DNA from: an uncultured Bacillota bacterium | GTDB lineage: Bacteria; Bacillota_I; Bacilli_A; RF39; UBA660 | Direction: 5' to 3' | NCBI GenBank assembly: GCA_946625165.1 | Contig: CAMOSR010000006.1 | Coordinates: 1-37,673, forward strand | DNA length: 37,673 nt | Shown: positions 23,728 to 31,629 of the stretch, in pieces | How positions within the stretch are numbered: the first letter of the stretch is position 1 | Layout of the letters: each line of letters opens with the position of its first letter | Program-made: the position numbers and the translations under genes | The notes under the pieces: generated by a model | Seen by the model: the letters and a program-made list of their open reading frames with translations, nothing else | Databases searched by the model: none | Told to the model about the DNA's origin: nothing

Positions 23728-25870
23728 TTATAGTATTTTCCCCTACGTCTTCACCTGGCTTGATGCTTTGCTCTATAACATGTCCATAGCCTTCTAGTTC
23801 GTATTTATATCCTAATGTTTTCATTAAATATATGACATCTGATCTTGAATATCCTGTTATATCTGGCATTTTTCCTTGATCTTTATTGGTAATTAAAAAT
23901 ACTTTATCATACGAAAGAACTGTCTCACCTTTATTTGGATATTGAGCAATAACTTTATCACCACTACCAATGACAACTGTTTGAATGTTGTTTTGATTTA
24001 ATAGATTTTTGACGTCTTCTAATTTCTTATTAATAAAAGAGTCTAATACTAATGATGTTACACTACTACTATTCTGATTTCCTGCTTCAAACATATTACG
24101 ATATTTGGCAATATTTTTCATCAAATTTACTACTGAAGGGCTTAAAGTACTAGATGTTGGTGTATTTGGTTTTTTGATTGCAGCGTATATTATAATTTCT
24201 GGATTATCTTTTGGATACATGCCGGCAAATGAATATATGTAGTCGTTTTCACCTTTAAGATATCCTCCTCTTTTTTCGTCATATATTTGTGATGTTCCAG
24301 TTTTGCCGATAACATCAAAGCCATCAATTGCATATTTTTTACCTGTAGCCTCTGGATCACTACTATTAACTACATTATACATGAGTTCTTTTATTTTATT
24401 TACAGTTGATTCGCTGACTAAAACTTCTGATTTTTCAATTTTTCTTTTATACATGGTTTTAGCAGTGTTTGGATCAATTATTTTTGAGACGACATGGGGT
24501 GTTAGTGCTTGACCATTATTAGCAAGCATAGATAAGGCTTTTAAGTGCTGAATTGCAGTTGTATTTATACCTTGTCCAAAGCTTGCATTAGCAACTTCTA
24601 CTGGATATTTAAAGCCAAGTGTCCCTGCGTTTTCTTTTGATAAATCTATTCCCGTCGATTGTCCAAATCCATATTTTTTAAAACATTCTTTTAATTCATC
24701 TTTATTTATAAAATGGCCTATCATGGTGCTTACTCCAACATTACTAGAATATTCAAAGCCTTTATCGTAAGTAATCGTACCCCACCCGGCATTATTCCAG
24801 TCTTTGATAACCGCATCTGCTACTTCGATGCTTCCTGACCTGAATGTGGCGCTTCCATTATAGGTGCCCTTTTCAATGGCACACATATATGTGTATATTT
24901 TCATGGTTGAGCCTGGTTCAAATGCATTTGATACTAATGGGTTTTGATAGCTAACTAAGTCTCTTAAGTTTGGATTAAAGGATGGTGTTCCAGATGAGGC
25001 TAATATGTCTCCTGTCTTAGCATCCATAACAGATATCATTGTCCATTCTGGGCTGTACCGTGTCTGAATAGACTGGACTTCAGTTTCGACAAATCTTTGA
25101 ATATTTGAATCAATTGTCAGATATATGTTATAGCCATCTAGGGCTTCGATTCTGGTTTCTGCTGTGTCTGGTATTTTATAGCCAAAACGATCTTGCTGAT
25201 ATTGCAAATAGCCATCGGTGCCTTTTAATTCATCGTCAAATTTAGCTTCTATACCGAGTTCTCCATCTATGGAAGTAATAATTTTACCTTCCTCATCTTT
25301 TCTCTCATTTGTCTTGGCATAACCTAAAATGTATGATGCAAAGTCGCCATTTGGATAATATCTTTTATAATTTTCTTCAAAATCAATTCCTGGTAAATTT
25401 AAAGTTTCAATTTCACTTTTTTTCATTTCAGTAATATTTTTACCGATAGTTCCAAACTCTATTTGGTATTTGCCTGAATCTTTTCCTTTTTGAAGTCTAT
25501 TTCTAATGTCTTCTTCATCACATTCTAATACTTCAGCTAGGGCCTTGGCAGTTTTATCTATGTCTTTTACGTGATGTACTTTGCTGGCTGTACTTCTTTT
25601 TGAATCTAGATAAGCAATCAGTGTATAAGAGGTTACATTATGAGCTAAAACGTTTTTCTCTGAATCATAGATTGTACCTCTTTTAGCTTTTAACACTTTA
25701 GATACAGTATTTCTGTTTGCGGCAAATGATTTCATATTTCTACCATTAATATTTGGCGATAGTGCTAGATAACAATATTTAGCGAATAAAATAAATATGG
25801 CAAACAAAAAAACAAGAAAGACGTTTCTTGGGTATTTCCAATCTTTGTTTTTTTGTTTTTGTCTGCTCAC
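23708..25870 (-). CDS. Class B penicillin-binding protein (PBP2x/2B-like) with PASTA domains
   Basis: 720 residues. A short basic N-terminus and one membrane helix (about 16-36) are followed by the dimerisation domain (KAKRGTIYDSEKNVLAHN) and a transpeptidase with EPGSTMK (Ser321), SSN (about 375) and GKTGTS. Two C-terminal PASTA repeats follow, as in PBP2x. It is the septal transpeptidase expected after ftsL. It starts 4 bp after the ftsL stop in the mraZ-rsmH-ftsL-PBP operon. All catalytic motifs are intact. Confidence 0.93.
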   Translation of the reverse strand: MSRQKQKNKDWKYPRNVFLVFLFAIFILFAKYCYLALSPNINGRNMKSFAANRNTVSKVLKAKRGTIYDSEKNVLAHNVTSYTLIAYLDSKRSTASKVHHVKDIDKTAKALAEVLECDEEDIRNRLQKGKDSGKYQIEFGTIGKNITEMKKSEIETLNLPGIDFEENYKRYYPNGDFASYILGYAKTNERKDEEGKIITSIDGELGIEAKFDDELKGTDGYLQYQQDRFGYKIPDTAETRIEALDGYNIYLTIDSNIQRFVETEVQSIQTRYSPEWTMISVMDAKTGDILASSGTPSFNPNLRDLVSYQNPLVSNAFEPGSTMKIYTYMCAIEKGTYNGSATFRSGSIEVADAVIKDWNNAGWGTITYDKGFEYSSNVGVSTMIGHFINKDELKECFKKYGFGQSTGIDLSKENAGTLGFKYPVEVANASFGQGINTTAIQHLKALSMLANNGQALTPHVVSKIIDPNTAKTMYKRKIEKSEVLVSESTVNKIKELMYNVVNSSDPEATGKKYAIDGFDVIGKTGTSQIYDEKRGGYLKGENDYIYSFAGMYPKDNPEIIIYAAIKKPNTPTSSTLSPSVVNLMKNIAKYRNMFEAGNQNSSSVTSLVLDSFINKKLEDVKNLLNQNNIQTVVIGSGDKVIAQYPNKGETVLSYDKVFLITNKDQGKMPDITGYSRSDVIYLMKTLGYKYELEGYGHVIEQSIKPGEDVGENTIKIKLEA

Positions 25871-25874
25871 CTAA

Positions 25875-26177
25875 TCACCTTCTACTATCTACGACAATTA
25901 TATTATCGTTGTTGTAAGCTAGTCCCATTTCTTCTACGACTTTCTTGACATTTTCAAATGATGTGAGTTCATTTACTTTCATAGTTAAACTTTCGTTTGT
26001 TTTTTCTTGAGTATCTATTTTATATTTTGTCTCTTCGATGCTCATTTTCATTTCACCGATAGATGCTCCACAGAAGATTTTAAGACCAAGCATTAAAACA
26101 AAGGAAAAAACAGCGGTAACATATAATAGTCTTTCGCCTTTGGTAATTTTTGATTTCTTTTGTTTTTTCTTAGCCAT
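25875..26177 (-). CDS. ftsL: FtsL-like cell division protein
   Basis: 100 residues: a basic N-terminus (AKKKQKKSKITKGERLLY), one membrane helix (about 18-38) and an extracytoplasmic coiled coil (EETKYKIDTQEKTNESLTMK). This is the layout of FtsL/DivIC, bitopic divisome proteins that bridge to the PBP and FtsW. The position between rsmH and a PBP gene favours FtsL. Primary sequence is poorly conserved in the family, so the call rests mainly on layout and context. Confidence 0.85.
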   Translation of the reverse strand: MAKKKQKKSKITKGERLLYVTAVFSFVLMLGLKIFCGASIGEMKMSIEETKYKIDTQEKTNESLTMKVNELTSFENVKKVVEEMGLAYNNDNIIVVDSRR

Positions 26178-26191
26178 AAATATCTTCCTTT

Positions 26192-27094
26192 CTATATTTT
26201 TTCTATTACTCTAAGTCTAGCACTTCTAGAGCGTTTATTGTATTCGATTTCTTTATCTTTTGGTTTAATATTAGCAAGCACTCTATATTTTGGCTTATAT
26301 TTATCTGGTACGATTGGTAAGTTGCTTAGTTCTTTTGGCACAGTACTTACTTCATTAAATATTTGTTTACAAATTCTATCTTCTAGTGAATGGAATGTAA
26401 TAACACATATTCTGCCACCTGGTTTTAAAAGTTCTAAAGCATCTTTTAAAGCTGTTTTAAAAACATTTAACTCATCATTCACTTCTATTCTGAGTGCCTG
26501 AAATATTTTTCTTGCGGGGTGTGCTTTCTTACGGTATTTTTCAGGAACGTTTTCTTTAATTATTTCGGCAAGTTCCACTGTTGTTTCGATGGGTTTAATT
26601 TCTCTTTTAGTTATTATCCCTTTTGCGATGCTTGTACTATATTTTTCTTCGCCATATTTTCTGAAGATGTCTACTAATTTTTCGTATGGGTATTCATTTA
26701 CAACTTTATAGGCATCTAAAACCTGTTTTTGATTCATGCGCATATCTAGTTTTGCTTCTTTATGGTAGCTGAAACCTCTATAGTCTTCATCAAGTTGCGG
26801 AGAAGATACTCCAAGATCAAATAAAATGCCATCTACTTTTTCTTTTATCTCTAATTTTAAATTAACAAAGTTCTTATTTATTATTTTATAATTGTTACTT
26901 ATTTGATTTAATCTTTTATTGGCTTTTTCTATCGCTTCACTGTCTTGATCAAAAGCATACAAAAAACCGTTTGGAATTCTTTTTAATATTTCGCTACTAT
27001 GTCCCGCATAGCCTAAAGTACAATCAATTATGGTACTATTATCTTTTAGATTTAAATAATCAATACTTTCTTTAAGCAAGACGCTTGTATGCAT
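26192..27094 (-). CDS. rsmH: 16S rRNA (cytosine-1402-N4)-methyltransferase
   Basis: 300 residues, the normal length. It methylates N4 of C1402 in the 16S decoding centre. Signatures: HTSVLLKESIDYLNL, IIDCTLGYAGHSSEIL (SAM loop), FDLGVSSPQLDEDYRGFSY, DMRMNQ, HPARKIFQALRIEVNDEL, ICVITFHSLEDR and a basic KRSRSARLRVIEKI tail. It lies 11 bp after mraZ and 14 bp before ftsL. Confidence 0.98.
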   Translation of the reverse strand: MHTSVLLKESIDYLNLKDNSTIIDCTLGYAGHSSEILKRIPNGFLYAFDQDSEAIEKANKRLNQISNNYKIINKNFVNLKLEIKEKVDGILFDLGVSSPQLDEDYRGFSYHKEAKLDMRMNQKQVLDAYKVVNEYPYEKLVDIFRKYGEEKYSTSIAKGIITKREIKPIETTVELAEIIKENVPEKYRKKAHPARKIFQALRIEVNDELNVFKTALKDALELLKPGGRICVITFHSLEDRICKQIFNEVSTVPKELSNLPIVPDKYKPKYRVLANIKPKDKEIEYNKRSRSARLRVIEKI

Positions 27095-27105
27095 TATGAA
27101 TCCCC

Positions 27106-27537
27106 CTAAGCAATATTTTGTGAAAATAAGTTGTCAGCAAGTTCGGAGAAACTATCCTCATTTTCCTCAGTAAATTTATTCCATCTATCTAAACTCCATA
27201 TTTCAAGTCTTTCACCCACACCTATAACAACACAGTCTTTAGTTAGACCTGCATATTTAATAAGTGGGGAGGAAATGTTTATTCTTCCTTGTTTATCAAA
27301 TTCTTGTGTATTGGCTCCTGATAGGAAGAATCTCATAAAGTTGCGGGCTTCTTTTACGTTTGGCAGTTCTCCATATTTACTTATAATCTTATTCCAAGTG
27401 TCTTTAGGATATATGAATAGGCATCCATCAAGGCCTCTAGTTACGATAAAGCTTTCACCTAAATCGTATCTTATTTTTGCAGGCACGATTAAACGTCCTT
27501 TTTCGTCAATCTTTTGATGATATTCTCCCATGAACAT
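27106..27537 (-). CDS. mraZ: Transcriptional regulator MraZ
   Basis: About 143 residues with two SpoVT/AbrB-like halves: MFMGEYHQKIDEKGRLIVPA with FIVTRGLDGCLFIYP, and a second EFDKQGRINISSPLIKYAGL with VVIGVGERLEIWS. MraZ forms a ring that binds direct repeats in its own promoter and controls the division operon. Start ATG 27537 fits the family N-terminus and has GGGTGA upstream. It is first in the mraZ-rsmH-ftsL-PBP operon. Confidence 0.97.
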   Translation of the reverse strand: MFMGEYHQKIDEKGRLIVPAKIRYDLGESFIVTRGLDGCLFIYPKDTWNKIISKYGELPNVKEARNFMRFFLSGANTQEFDKQGRINISSPLIKYAGLTKDCVVIGVGERLEIWSLDRWNKFTEENEDSFSELADNLFSQNIA

Positions 27538-27546
27538 AAAATCACC

Positions 27547-27569
27547 CACTTTTCACCACATATCTTCAC
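27547..27569 (-). promoter_or_regulatory. Probable MraZ operator: three GTG decamers
   Basis: On the minus strand GTG occurs at exact 10-bp steps (27567-27569, 27557-27559, 27547-27549), giving boxes AGTGAA, TGTGGT and AGTGGG between the promoter and the mraZ start. Known MraZ sites are TGG/GTG-rich repeats with a 10-bp period. Confidence 0.7.
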
Positions 27570-27580
27570 TATGTACCATT

Positions 27581-27609
27581 ATTTTACTATTTCATTTTTC
27601 ATTTGTAAA
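27581..27609 (-). promoter_or_regulatory. Sigma-A promoter of the mraZ operon
   Basis: Minus strand: TTTACA (27604-27609), 17-bp spacer, TAAAAT (27581-27586). The GTG boxes follow immediately downstream. Confidence 0.75.
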
Positions 27610-27675
27610 TAGTTTTGACTTTATTTTTGTTTTTTTGATTTTACTTTACACTTGTGGATAATTTTTTCATTTTTA

Positions 27676-27710
27676 TAAATAAAAAGCAGTATGCTTGGCA
27701 TACTAGCTTT
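27676..27710 (-). terminator. Terminator of the YjcZ-like gene pair
   Basis: AAAAAGC-GTATGC pairs with GCATAC-GCTTTTT around a short loop (27681-27710, a small asymmetric bulge in the stem). It lies directly after the stop codon, with T on the minus strand. Confidence 0.75.
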
Positions 27711-27833
27711 TTAATAATATAAAGTTGAACCTAATAGGATTGCTAGTAAGATATATAATACTAGTACGATTAGATATCCACTATTATTGCCAGTTCCTTG
27801 ATGATTAGGTTTTTCACATGAATTACCTTGCAT
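27711..27833 (-). CDS. YjcZ-like small membrane peptide (second of pair)
   Basis: 40 residues: a polar N-terminus (MQGNSCEKPNHQGTGNNSG) and one hydrophobic helix (YLIVLVLYILLAILLGSTLY). GAAAGGAG lies 6-7 bp before the ATG. The layout matches YjcZ-type sporulation peptides, tiny Gly-rich proteins ending in a hydrophobic segment. A terminator follows the stop. It is probably cotranscribed with the gene at 27853. Confidence 0.65.
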   Translation of the reverse strand: MQGNSCEKPNHQGTGNNSGYLIVLVLYILLAILLGSTLYY

Positions 27834-27852
27834 GTACTTTCTCCTTTCTAGC

Positions 27853-27936
27853 TTAAATCCAAGCTCCAAGTATGATTATTAAAAGAATAAATAGTACTAA
27901 TATGATTGCGGCTCCGCTATTTCCGGTGTTACACAT
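27853..27936 (-). CDS. YjcZ-like small membrane peptide (first of pair)
   Basis: 27 residues: MCNTGNSGAAIILVLFILLI followed by IILGAWI. This is very like the ALIVVLFILLIIVG core of the YjcZ family found in spore formers. AAGGAGG lies before the ATG with 8-9 bp spacing. Function in Bacillus is only known as sporulation-associated. A mother-cell-type promoter candidate lies upstream. Confidence 0.75.
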   Translation of the reverse strand: MCNTGNSGAAIILVLFILLIIILGAWI

Positions 27937-27968
27937 AATAAATCATCCTCCTTTTTATCTTTTCACAT

Positions 27969-27996
27969 TATTTTATGGAAAATATTAAATTATGTG
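27969..27996 (-). promoter_or_regulatory. Candidate sigma-K-like promoter of the YjcZ-like genes
   Basis: Minus strand: CACA (27993-27996) and CATAAAATA (27969-27977), with AC followed by 16 nt. This fits the sigma-K pattern mACm / CATAnnnTA as I remember it. The motif is short and AT-rich, so chance is possible. Confidence 0.4.
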
Positions 27997-28100
27997 ATTA
28001 CTATTGTGGAAATTCGTAAGAAAATATTGTTTTTTATATGAAAATTTGCTATTATTTATATGTATGAAATATAGCATACGTATGAAAGGAAGCGTTTTAA

Positions 28101-29087
28101 TTGAACAAAAAAATATTAATCGGTTTAGCGGCTTTACTATTACTTACAGGCTGCGGAACTACAACTTTAAAGGATGGAAAGCAAGTCGTTGCTAAAATGG
28201 ACGGAAAAAAAATCACTGCCGAGGCTTTATATAGTGAGTTTAAAAAGCAAGGTGGTTATGTTACTCTAACAAATATGATTGATGATTTTATCGTTAATAA
28301 GGAAATAAAAACTGATGAAGATGCTAAATCATCTGCTGATTCACAGTTGAAATCTTATAAAGAATCTTATCAAAATTATGGTATGGATTTTAGTGTAGCT
28401 TTAGCAAATGCTGGCTATAAAAGTGAGGATGATTTCAAAGAAGTTTTAATTCTAGATTATAAGAAAAAAGTAGTTGCTGAAAATTACGTTAAAGAAAACG
28501 TTACAGATGATGATATCAATGCATATTATAAAGATAAAGTATTTGGTGACATTGAAGCTAAACATATCTTAATTAGTCCGAATACCAAAGATGGAATGTC
28601 TGATGAAGAGAAAAAAGAAGCTGAAGCAAATGCTAAAAAGGATGCTGAGAAAATTATTAAAAAGCTTGATAAGGGTGAAAATTTTGAAAAACTTGCTAAA
28701 AAGTATTCTGATGACAAAGGTACTGCATCTAATGGTGGCAAATTAACTGTTACTTATGGTTCTGTTGTCAATGAATTTTGGGATGGCGTTAATGCTTTAG
28801 AAGATGGTACTTATAGCAAAGAGCCTGTTAAATCACAATATGGTTATCATATTATTTACAGGGTTAAGCAAAAAGCTAAACCTAAACTTAGCAAAGTAAA
28901 AGATGATATCATCGATAAAATTGTGGAAACTAGAATTGAAAATGATTCCACATTAGAAACAAAAGCTTTAGTTGCTCTTCGTAAAAAGTATAATTTAAAA
29001 ATTTCTGATTCTGTTTTAAAGAAGGCTTACAATAATTCTATTAAAACTGCTCTTAGTGCAGCGACAAAGGAAAATAGCTCAAATTAA
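28101..29087 (+). CDS. prsA: PrsA-like foldase lipoprotein (parvulin peptidyl-prolyl isomerase)
   Basis: 328 residues. It starts with TTG at 28101 (NKKILIGLAALLLLTGCG), with AAAGGAAG upstream. Lipobox LTGC places it on the outer face of the membrane. The middle holds a parvulin domain: EAKHILIS, then FEKLAKKYSDDKGTASNGG, KLTVTYGSVVNEFW and KSQYGYHIIYRV. PrsA helps exported proteins fold after secretion. It is a monocistronic gene, functionally related to lepB and cssRS in this window. Confidence 0.92.
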   Translation: MNKKILIGLAALLLLTGCGTTTLKDGKQVVAKMDGKKITAEALYSEFKKQGGYVTLTNMIDDFIVNKEIKTDEDAKSSADSQLKSYKESYQNYGMDFSVALANAGYKSEDDFKEVLILDYKKKVVAENYVKENVTDDDINAYYKDKVFGDIEAKHILISPNTKDGMSDEEKKEAEANAKKDAEKIIKKLDKGENFEKLAKKYSDDKGTASNGGKLTVTYGSVVNEFWDGVNALEDGTYSKEPVKSQYGYHIIYRVKQKAKPKLSKVKDDIIDKIVETRIENDSTLETKALVALRKKYNLKISDSVLKKAYNNSIKTALSAATKENSSN

Positions 29088-29104
29088 TGAGCTATTTTTT
29101 TTTA
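29071..29104 (+). terminator. Terminator of prsA
   Basis: AAAATAGCTCA (29071-29081) pairs with TGAGCTATTTT (29088-29098), followed by a T-run. It spans both the prsA stop and the convergent recX stop, whose genes overlap by 9 bp. Confidence 0.85.
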
Positions 29105-29852
29105 TATATTCATCTATTTCTTCTTTTGTATACCCTTTGCTATATAACTTTGTTTTTAATTTTAAATATAGTGTATCTCCTTCAAATTTGTTTTTTAATT
29201 TGTTAAACACTTTGTCCATTTCTTTTTCATTATTTGGGTTTTCTATTTTAAACATTTCCAATCTACTTATAATGTTTTCTCTACTGTAACCTAAATTAGT
29301 TAAATAGATAATTATTTTTTGTTTTAATATGTATGGTGTATATTTGGTATTATTTTTAATCTTTTTTCTTATTATTTTATCAATATGGCTATTTATAACT
29401 TCTCCATCGATATTATAAATGGCTTCATTTATGTATTCAGTTTTTATCTTATTATTTTCTAAATATCTCTTTATTTTATGTGGCCCATCTAATGTTAAAT
29501 TTACTTTATCATTAGTATAGGCTTTGGCAAATAGTTTGTCATTTATTAGGCCTACTTTTTTTAAATTGTCTATTATTTTATTTTCGTCTTCTTCTTTTAC
29601 TTCACTTTTATTTAAAAATTTTCTAATTTCATATTCACTTCTGAGACGTTTATTTATCATATCTAAGACTTTGTTATAGTTTTTGTAATAAGATGTATCA
29701 TTATTTATTTTGTCTAATAGTTTGGAATTTATAGTTTTATGGAAGAGTAATCCGTGTTTAATTATGACTTCATCATATGTGGTGATGACTTCACCGGTAT
29801 CTAATGTTATTTTGTATTTTGATCCTGATTTTTGTATTTTTTCTATTTTCAT
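29079..29852 (-). CDS. recX: Regulatory protein RecX
   Basis: About 257 residues, the long Gram-positive type. RecX binds RecA filaments and limits recombinase activity. Helical RecX repeats are visible: MINKRLRSEYEIRKFLNKSE with KVGLINDKLFAKAYTNDKVN, then a second unit (YTPYILKQKIIIYLTNLGYS). The N-terminal 60 residues form a small beta-rich extension (SKYKITLDTGEVITTYDEVI), usual in Firmicutes. Start ATG 29852 has AAAGGTGAG upstream. Confidence 0.88.
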   Translation of the reverse strand: MKIEKIQKSGSKYKITLDTGEVITTYDEVIIKHGLLFHKTINSKLLDKINNDTSYYKNYNKVLDMINKRLRSEYEIRKFLNKSEVKEEDENKIIDNLKKVGLINDKLFAKAYTNDKVNLTLDGPHKIKRYLENNKIKTEYINEAIYNIDGEVINSHIDKIIRKKIKNNTKYTPYILKQKIIIYLTNLGYSRENIISRLEMFKIENPNNEKEMDKVFNKLKNKFEGDTLYLKLKTKLYSKGYTKEEIDEYIKKNSSLI

Positions 29853-29916
29853 TAATCTCACCTTTACATAATTATACCAAACATTTGTTTTTGACACAAT
29901 AAAAGTATTAAAATTA

Positions 29917-30456
29917 TTATAATTCTAATACTTCAATTTTTTCTTCTAAATCTACTTCTTCATTGAATATTTCAAATGGTTTTAATTTGAACACATAAGC
30001 AATAATTTTTGACGGAAACATATCTAATTTGTTTTTATAGTCCAAGGCTAGATTGTTATATCGCCTTTTAGAGTTATTGATTTGATCTTCTGTTTCATGT
30101 ATTTTACTTTGAAGATTTAAAAATATATCATTTATCTTTAATTCTGAATAATTTTCAGTTATGGCAAATAGATGCCCTAGTTCATTAGTTAGCTTGCTTG
30201 AATTTGCCATTTTATCTTTTTTGGTTTTAGATGTTAATAAGTTACTTCGCACATTATTTATACTATCTAAGGTTTCTTCTTTAATGTTATACTTTTCCAA
30301 TATTTCAAGTAAATCTGGGATAATATCATTTCTTGTTTTTAATAGGTTGTCAATTTTAACCCAGCTTTCTGTAATTTTATTCTGATGTTTTTTTAAACTT
30401 TTACGTGTTTGAAAAGTATATATGATAGGTATTATGATTATGATTAATATTTTCAT
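29917..30456 (-). CDS. LemA-family protein
   Basis: About 179 residues: one N-terminal membrane helix (MKILIIIIIPIIYTFQ), then a long helical bundle with SWVKIDNLLKTRNDIIPDLL, the LemA hallmark, plus NSKRRYNNLALDYKNKLDMF and PFEIFNE at the end. LemA proteins are membrane-anchored with poorly known function. The start at 30456 has GAGGGAAG upstream. Confidence 0.9.
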   Translation of the reverse strand: MKILIIIIIPIIYTFQTRKSLKKHQNKITESWVKIDNLLKTRNDIIPDLLEILEKYNIKEETLDSINNVRSNLLTSKTKKDKMANSSKLTNELGHLFAITENYSELKINDIFLNLQSKIHETEDQINNSKRRYNNLALDYKNKLDMFPSKIIAYVFKLKPFEIFNEEVDLEEKIEVLEL

Positions 30457-30517
30457 ATTTCTTCCCTCTATTCTAATGAAATTATACACTTTTAAATTTC
30501 AAAAATACACGAATTTT

Positions 30518-30547
30518 GTATATTTTATTTTCACTTTACACATTATA
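30518..30547 (+). promoter_or_regulatory. Sigma-G-type forespore promoter of sspI
   Basis: GTATA (30518-30522), an 18-bp spacer and CATTATA (30541-30547) match the forespore pattern GHATR-N17/18-CATNHTA at every defined position. It lies 20 bp before the sspI start, in front of a gene that is sigma-G controlled in B. subtilis. Confidence 0.7.
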
Positions 30548-30567
30548 TGACTAGAAAGGATGGTATT

Positions 30568-30774
30568 ATGAATATTAGCATTAGAAATCATATTATAAGT
30601 AATTTTAAAGGGTCTAATATCGATGATATTAAGTCTTCAATATTAGATTCGATTAATGATGAAGATGAAATTACTTTACCTGGACTTGGAGTATTGTTTG
30701 AAGTTTTGTGGGCGAACTGTTCAGATAGTGAAAAAAACCATATTCTACATGTTTTAAATAATGGTTTAAAGTAA
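30568..30774 (+). CDS. sspI: Small acid-soluble spore protein SspI
   Basis: 68 residues, near the 71 of B. subtilis SspI. It shares the signature block LPGLGVLFEVLW followed by SDSEKNHILHVLNNGLK, plus an N-terminal MNISIRNHIISNFKGSNIDD matching the family NLRHAVIANVxGN pattern. SspI is a minor SASP of the spore core. ATG 30568 with AAAGGA upstream is chosen over the in-frame ATG at 30547, which lies inside the promoter. This is the strongest evidence that the organism, or its recent ancestor, forms spores. Confidence 0.93.
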   Translation: MNISIRNHIISNFKGSNIDDIKSSILDSINDEDEITLPGLGVLFEVLWANCSDSEKNHILHVLNNGLK

Positions 30775-30830
30775 AAGATACCAATTTTAAAGTGTCCAAT
30801 TTTTGGTTCGCTTAATTCGGTATCTTTTAT
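30773..30830 (+). terminator. Long imperfect hairpin after sspI
   Basis: AAAAGATACC (30773-30782) pairs with GGTATCTTTT (30819-30828). The 36-nt loop can fold further (AAG/CTT, CCAA/TTGG), giving one extended rod. It starts at the stop codon and ends in a T-rich run. Confidence 0.65.
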
Positions 30831-30858
30831 TTTAAAACTTAACGGTAGTTTTTTACTT

Positions 30859-31578
30859 CTAATTACAATTAACTAGGTTTATAAATTCTGGCTTTTCAAA
30901 GTTGCTGTTATTATATGTTACTTTATAGTGTGATCCTTTAGATTTTTCATTATTTTTGCATTCATTAGCTATTGAACTAAATTCTATGACACCTTCAGTA
31001 AATGAAAAACTTGTTGGATCTAATGTGGCTGATGAAATTTCGGTATCACCTGTTGATAAATCTTTGATTTTTGAATTTTCTAATACTTCTTTTAAGTTAT
31101 ATACTTGGTTTCCTTTGCTATCGAAGGCTAAAGCATTGGCTTCGTTATTATTTGTATCAAGGATAAATAATTTATTGTCAAAAATTCCAAATTTTATGTT
31201 AGTAACGCTATCTATATTGTTGGTTACACGTTTATTGTTTATAAAAATGCCTACTTTTATTTTGTTTTTGTCTGAGTAAATAACTGAAACTGGAATTGTG
31301 CTGCCGTTTAAAATCACATCGCTTATGTCATATCTAGTGTATCCACCTTTACATCCTGCCATAGTTAGGGCATTATAGTCGGAATATGTTAGATTAAATG
31401 TACATTCATCGTTAACATTTGGATATGGATTCATTTCTAACTTTTCTATGTAAACATTACTTTTTCTTTCTGGTTTTGGATTTGATTCAACAACGATTTT
31501 GGTGAGTAAAACTATTAAAACAATTATAATAAAAATAAGTGTATATATTAAAATTATGCTTGGCCCTTTCCTTTTCAT
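30859..31578 (-). CDS. Unknown membrane-anchored extracytoplasmic protein
   Basis: 239 residues. Lys/Arg-rich start (MKRKGP) and one membrane helix (about residues 7-29) are followed by a beta-rich, Asn/Asp/Ser-rich domain that should lie outside. Four Cys in the outer part (in DECTF, MAGCKGG, NECKNN and the C-terminal VNCN) suggest two disulphides. I do not recognise a family. AGAGGTGA precedes the ATG. It lies upstream of nothing obvious; dnaE lies behind it on the same strand. Confidence 0.7.
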   Translation of the reverse strand: MKRKGPSIILIYTLIFIIIVLIVLLTKIVVESNPKPERKSNVYIEKLEMNPYPNVNDECTFNLTYSDYNALTMAGCKGGYTRYDISDVILNGSTIPVSVIYSDKNKIKVGIFINNKRVTNNIDSVTNIKFGIFDNKLFILDTNNNEANALAFDSKGNQVYNLKEVLENSKIKDLSTGDTEISSATLDPTSFSFTEGVIEFSSIANECKNNEKSKGSHYKVTYNNSNFEKPEFINLVNCN

Positions 31579-31629
31579 TCTTTGTCACCTCTATTTTAAT
31601 GATAACATATTTTAGATAAAAAATATAGA

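Noticed and set aside
28004-28195. Plus-strand frame overlapping the prsA start
   Set aside because: It runs through the prsA promoter, ribosome binding site and signal sequence in another frame and has no good start site.
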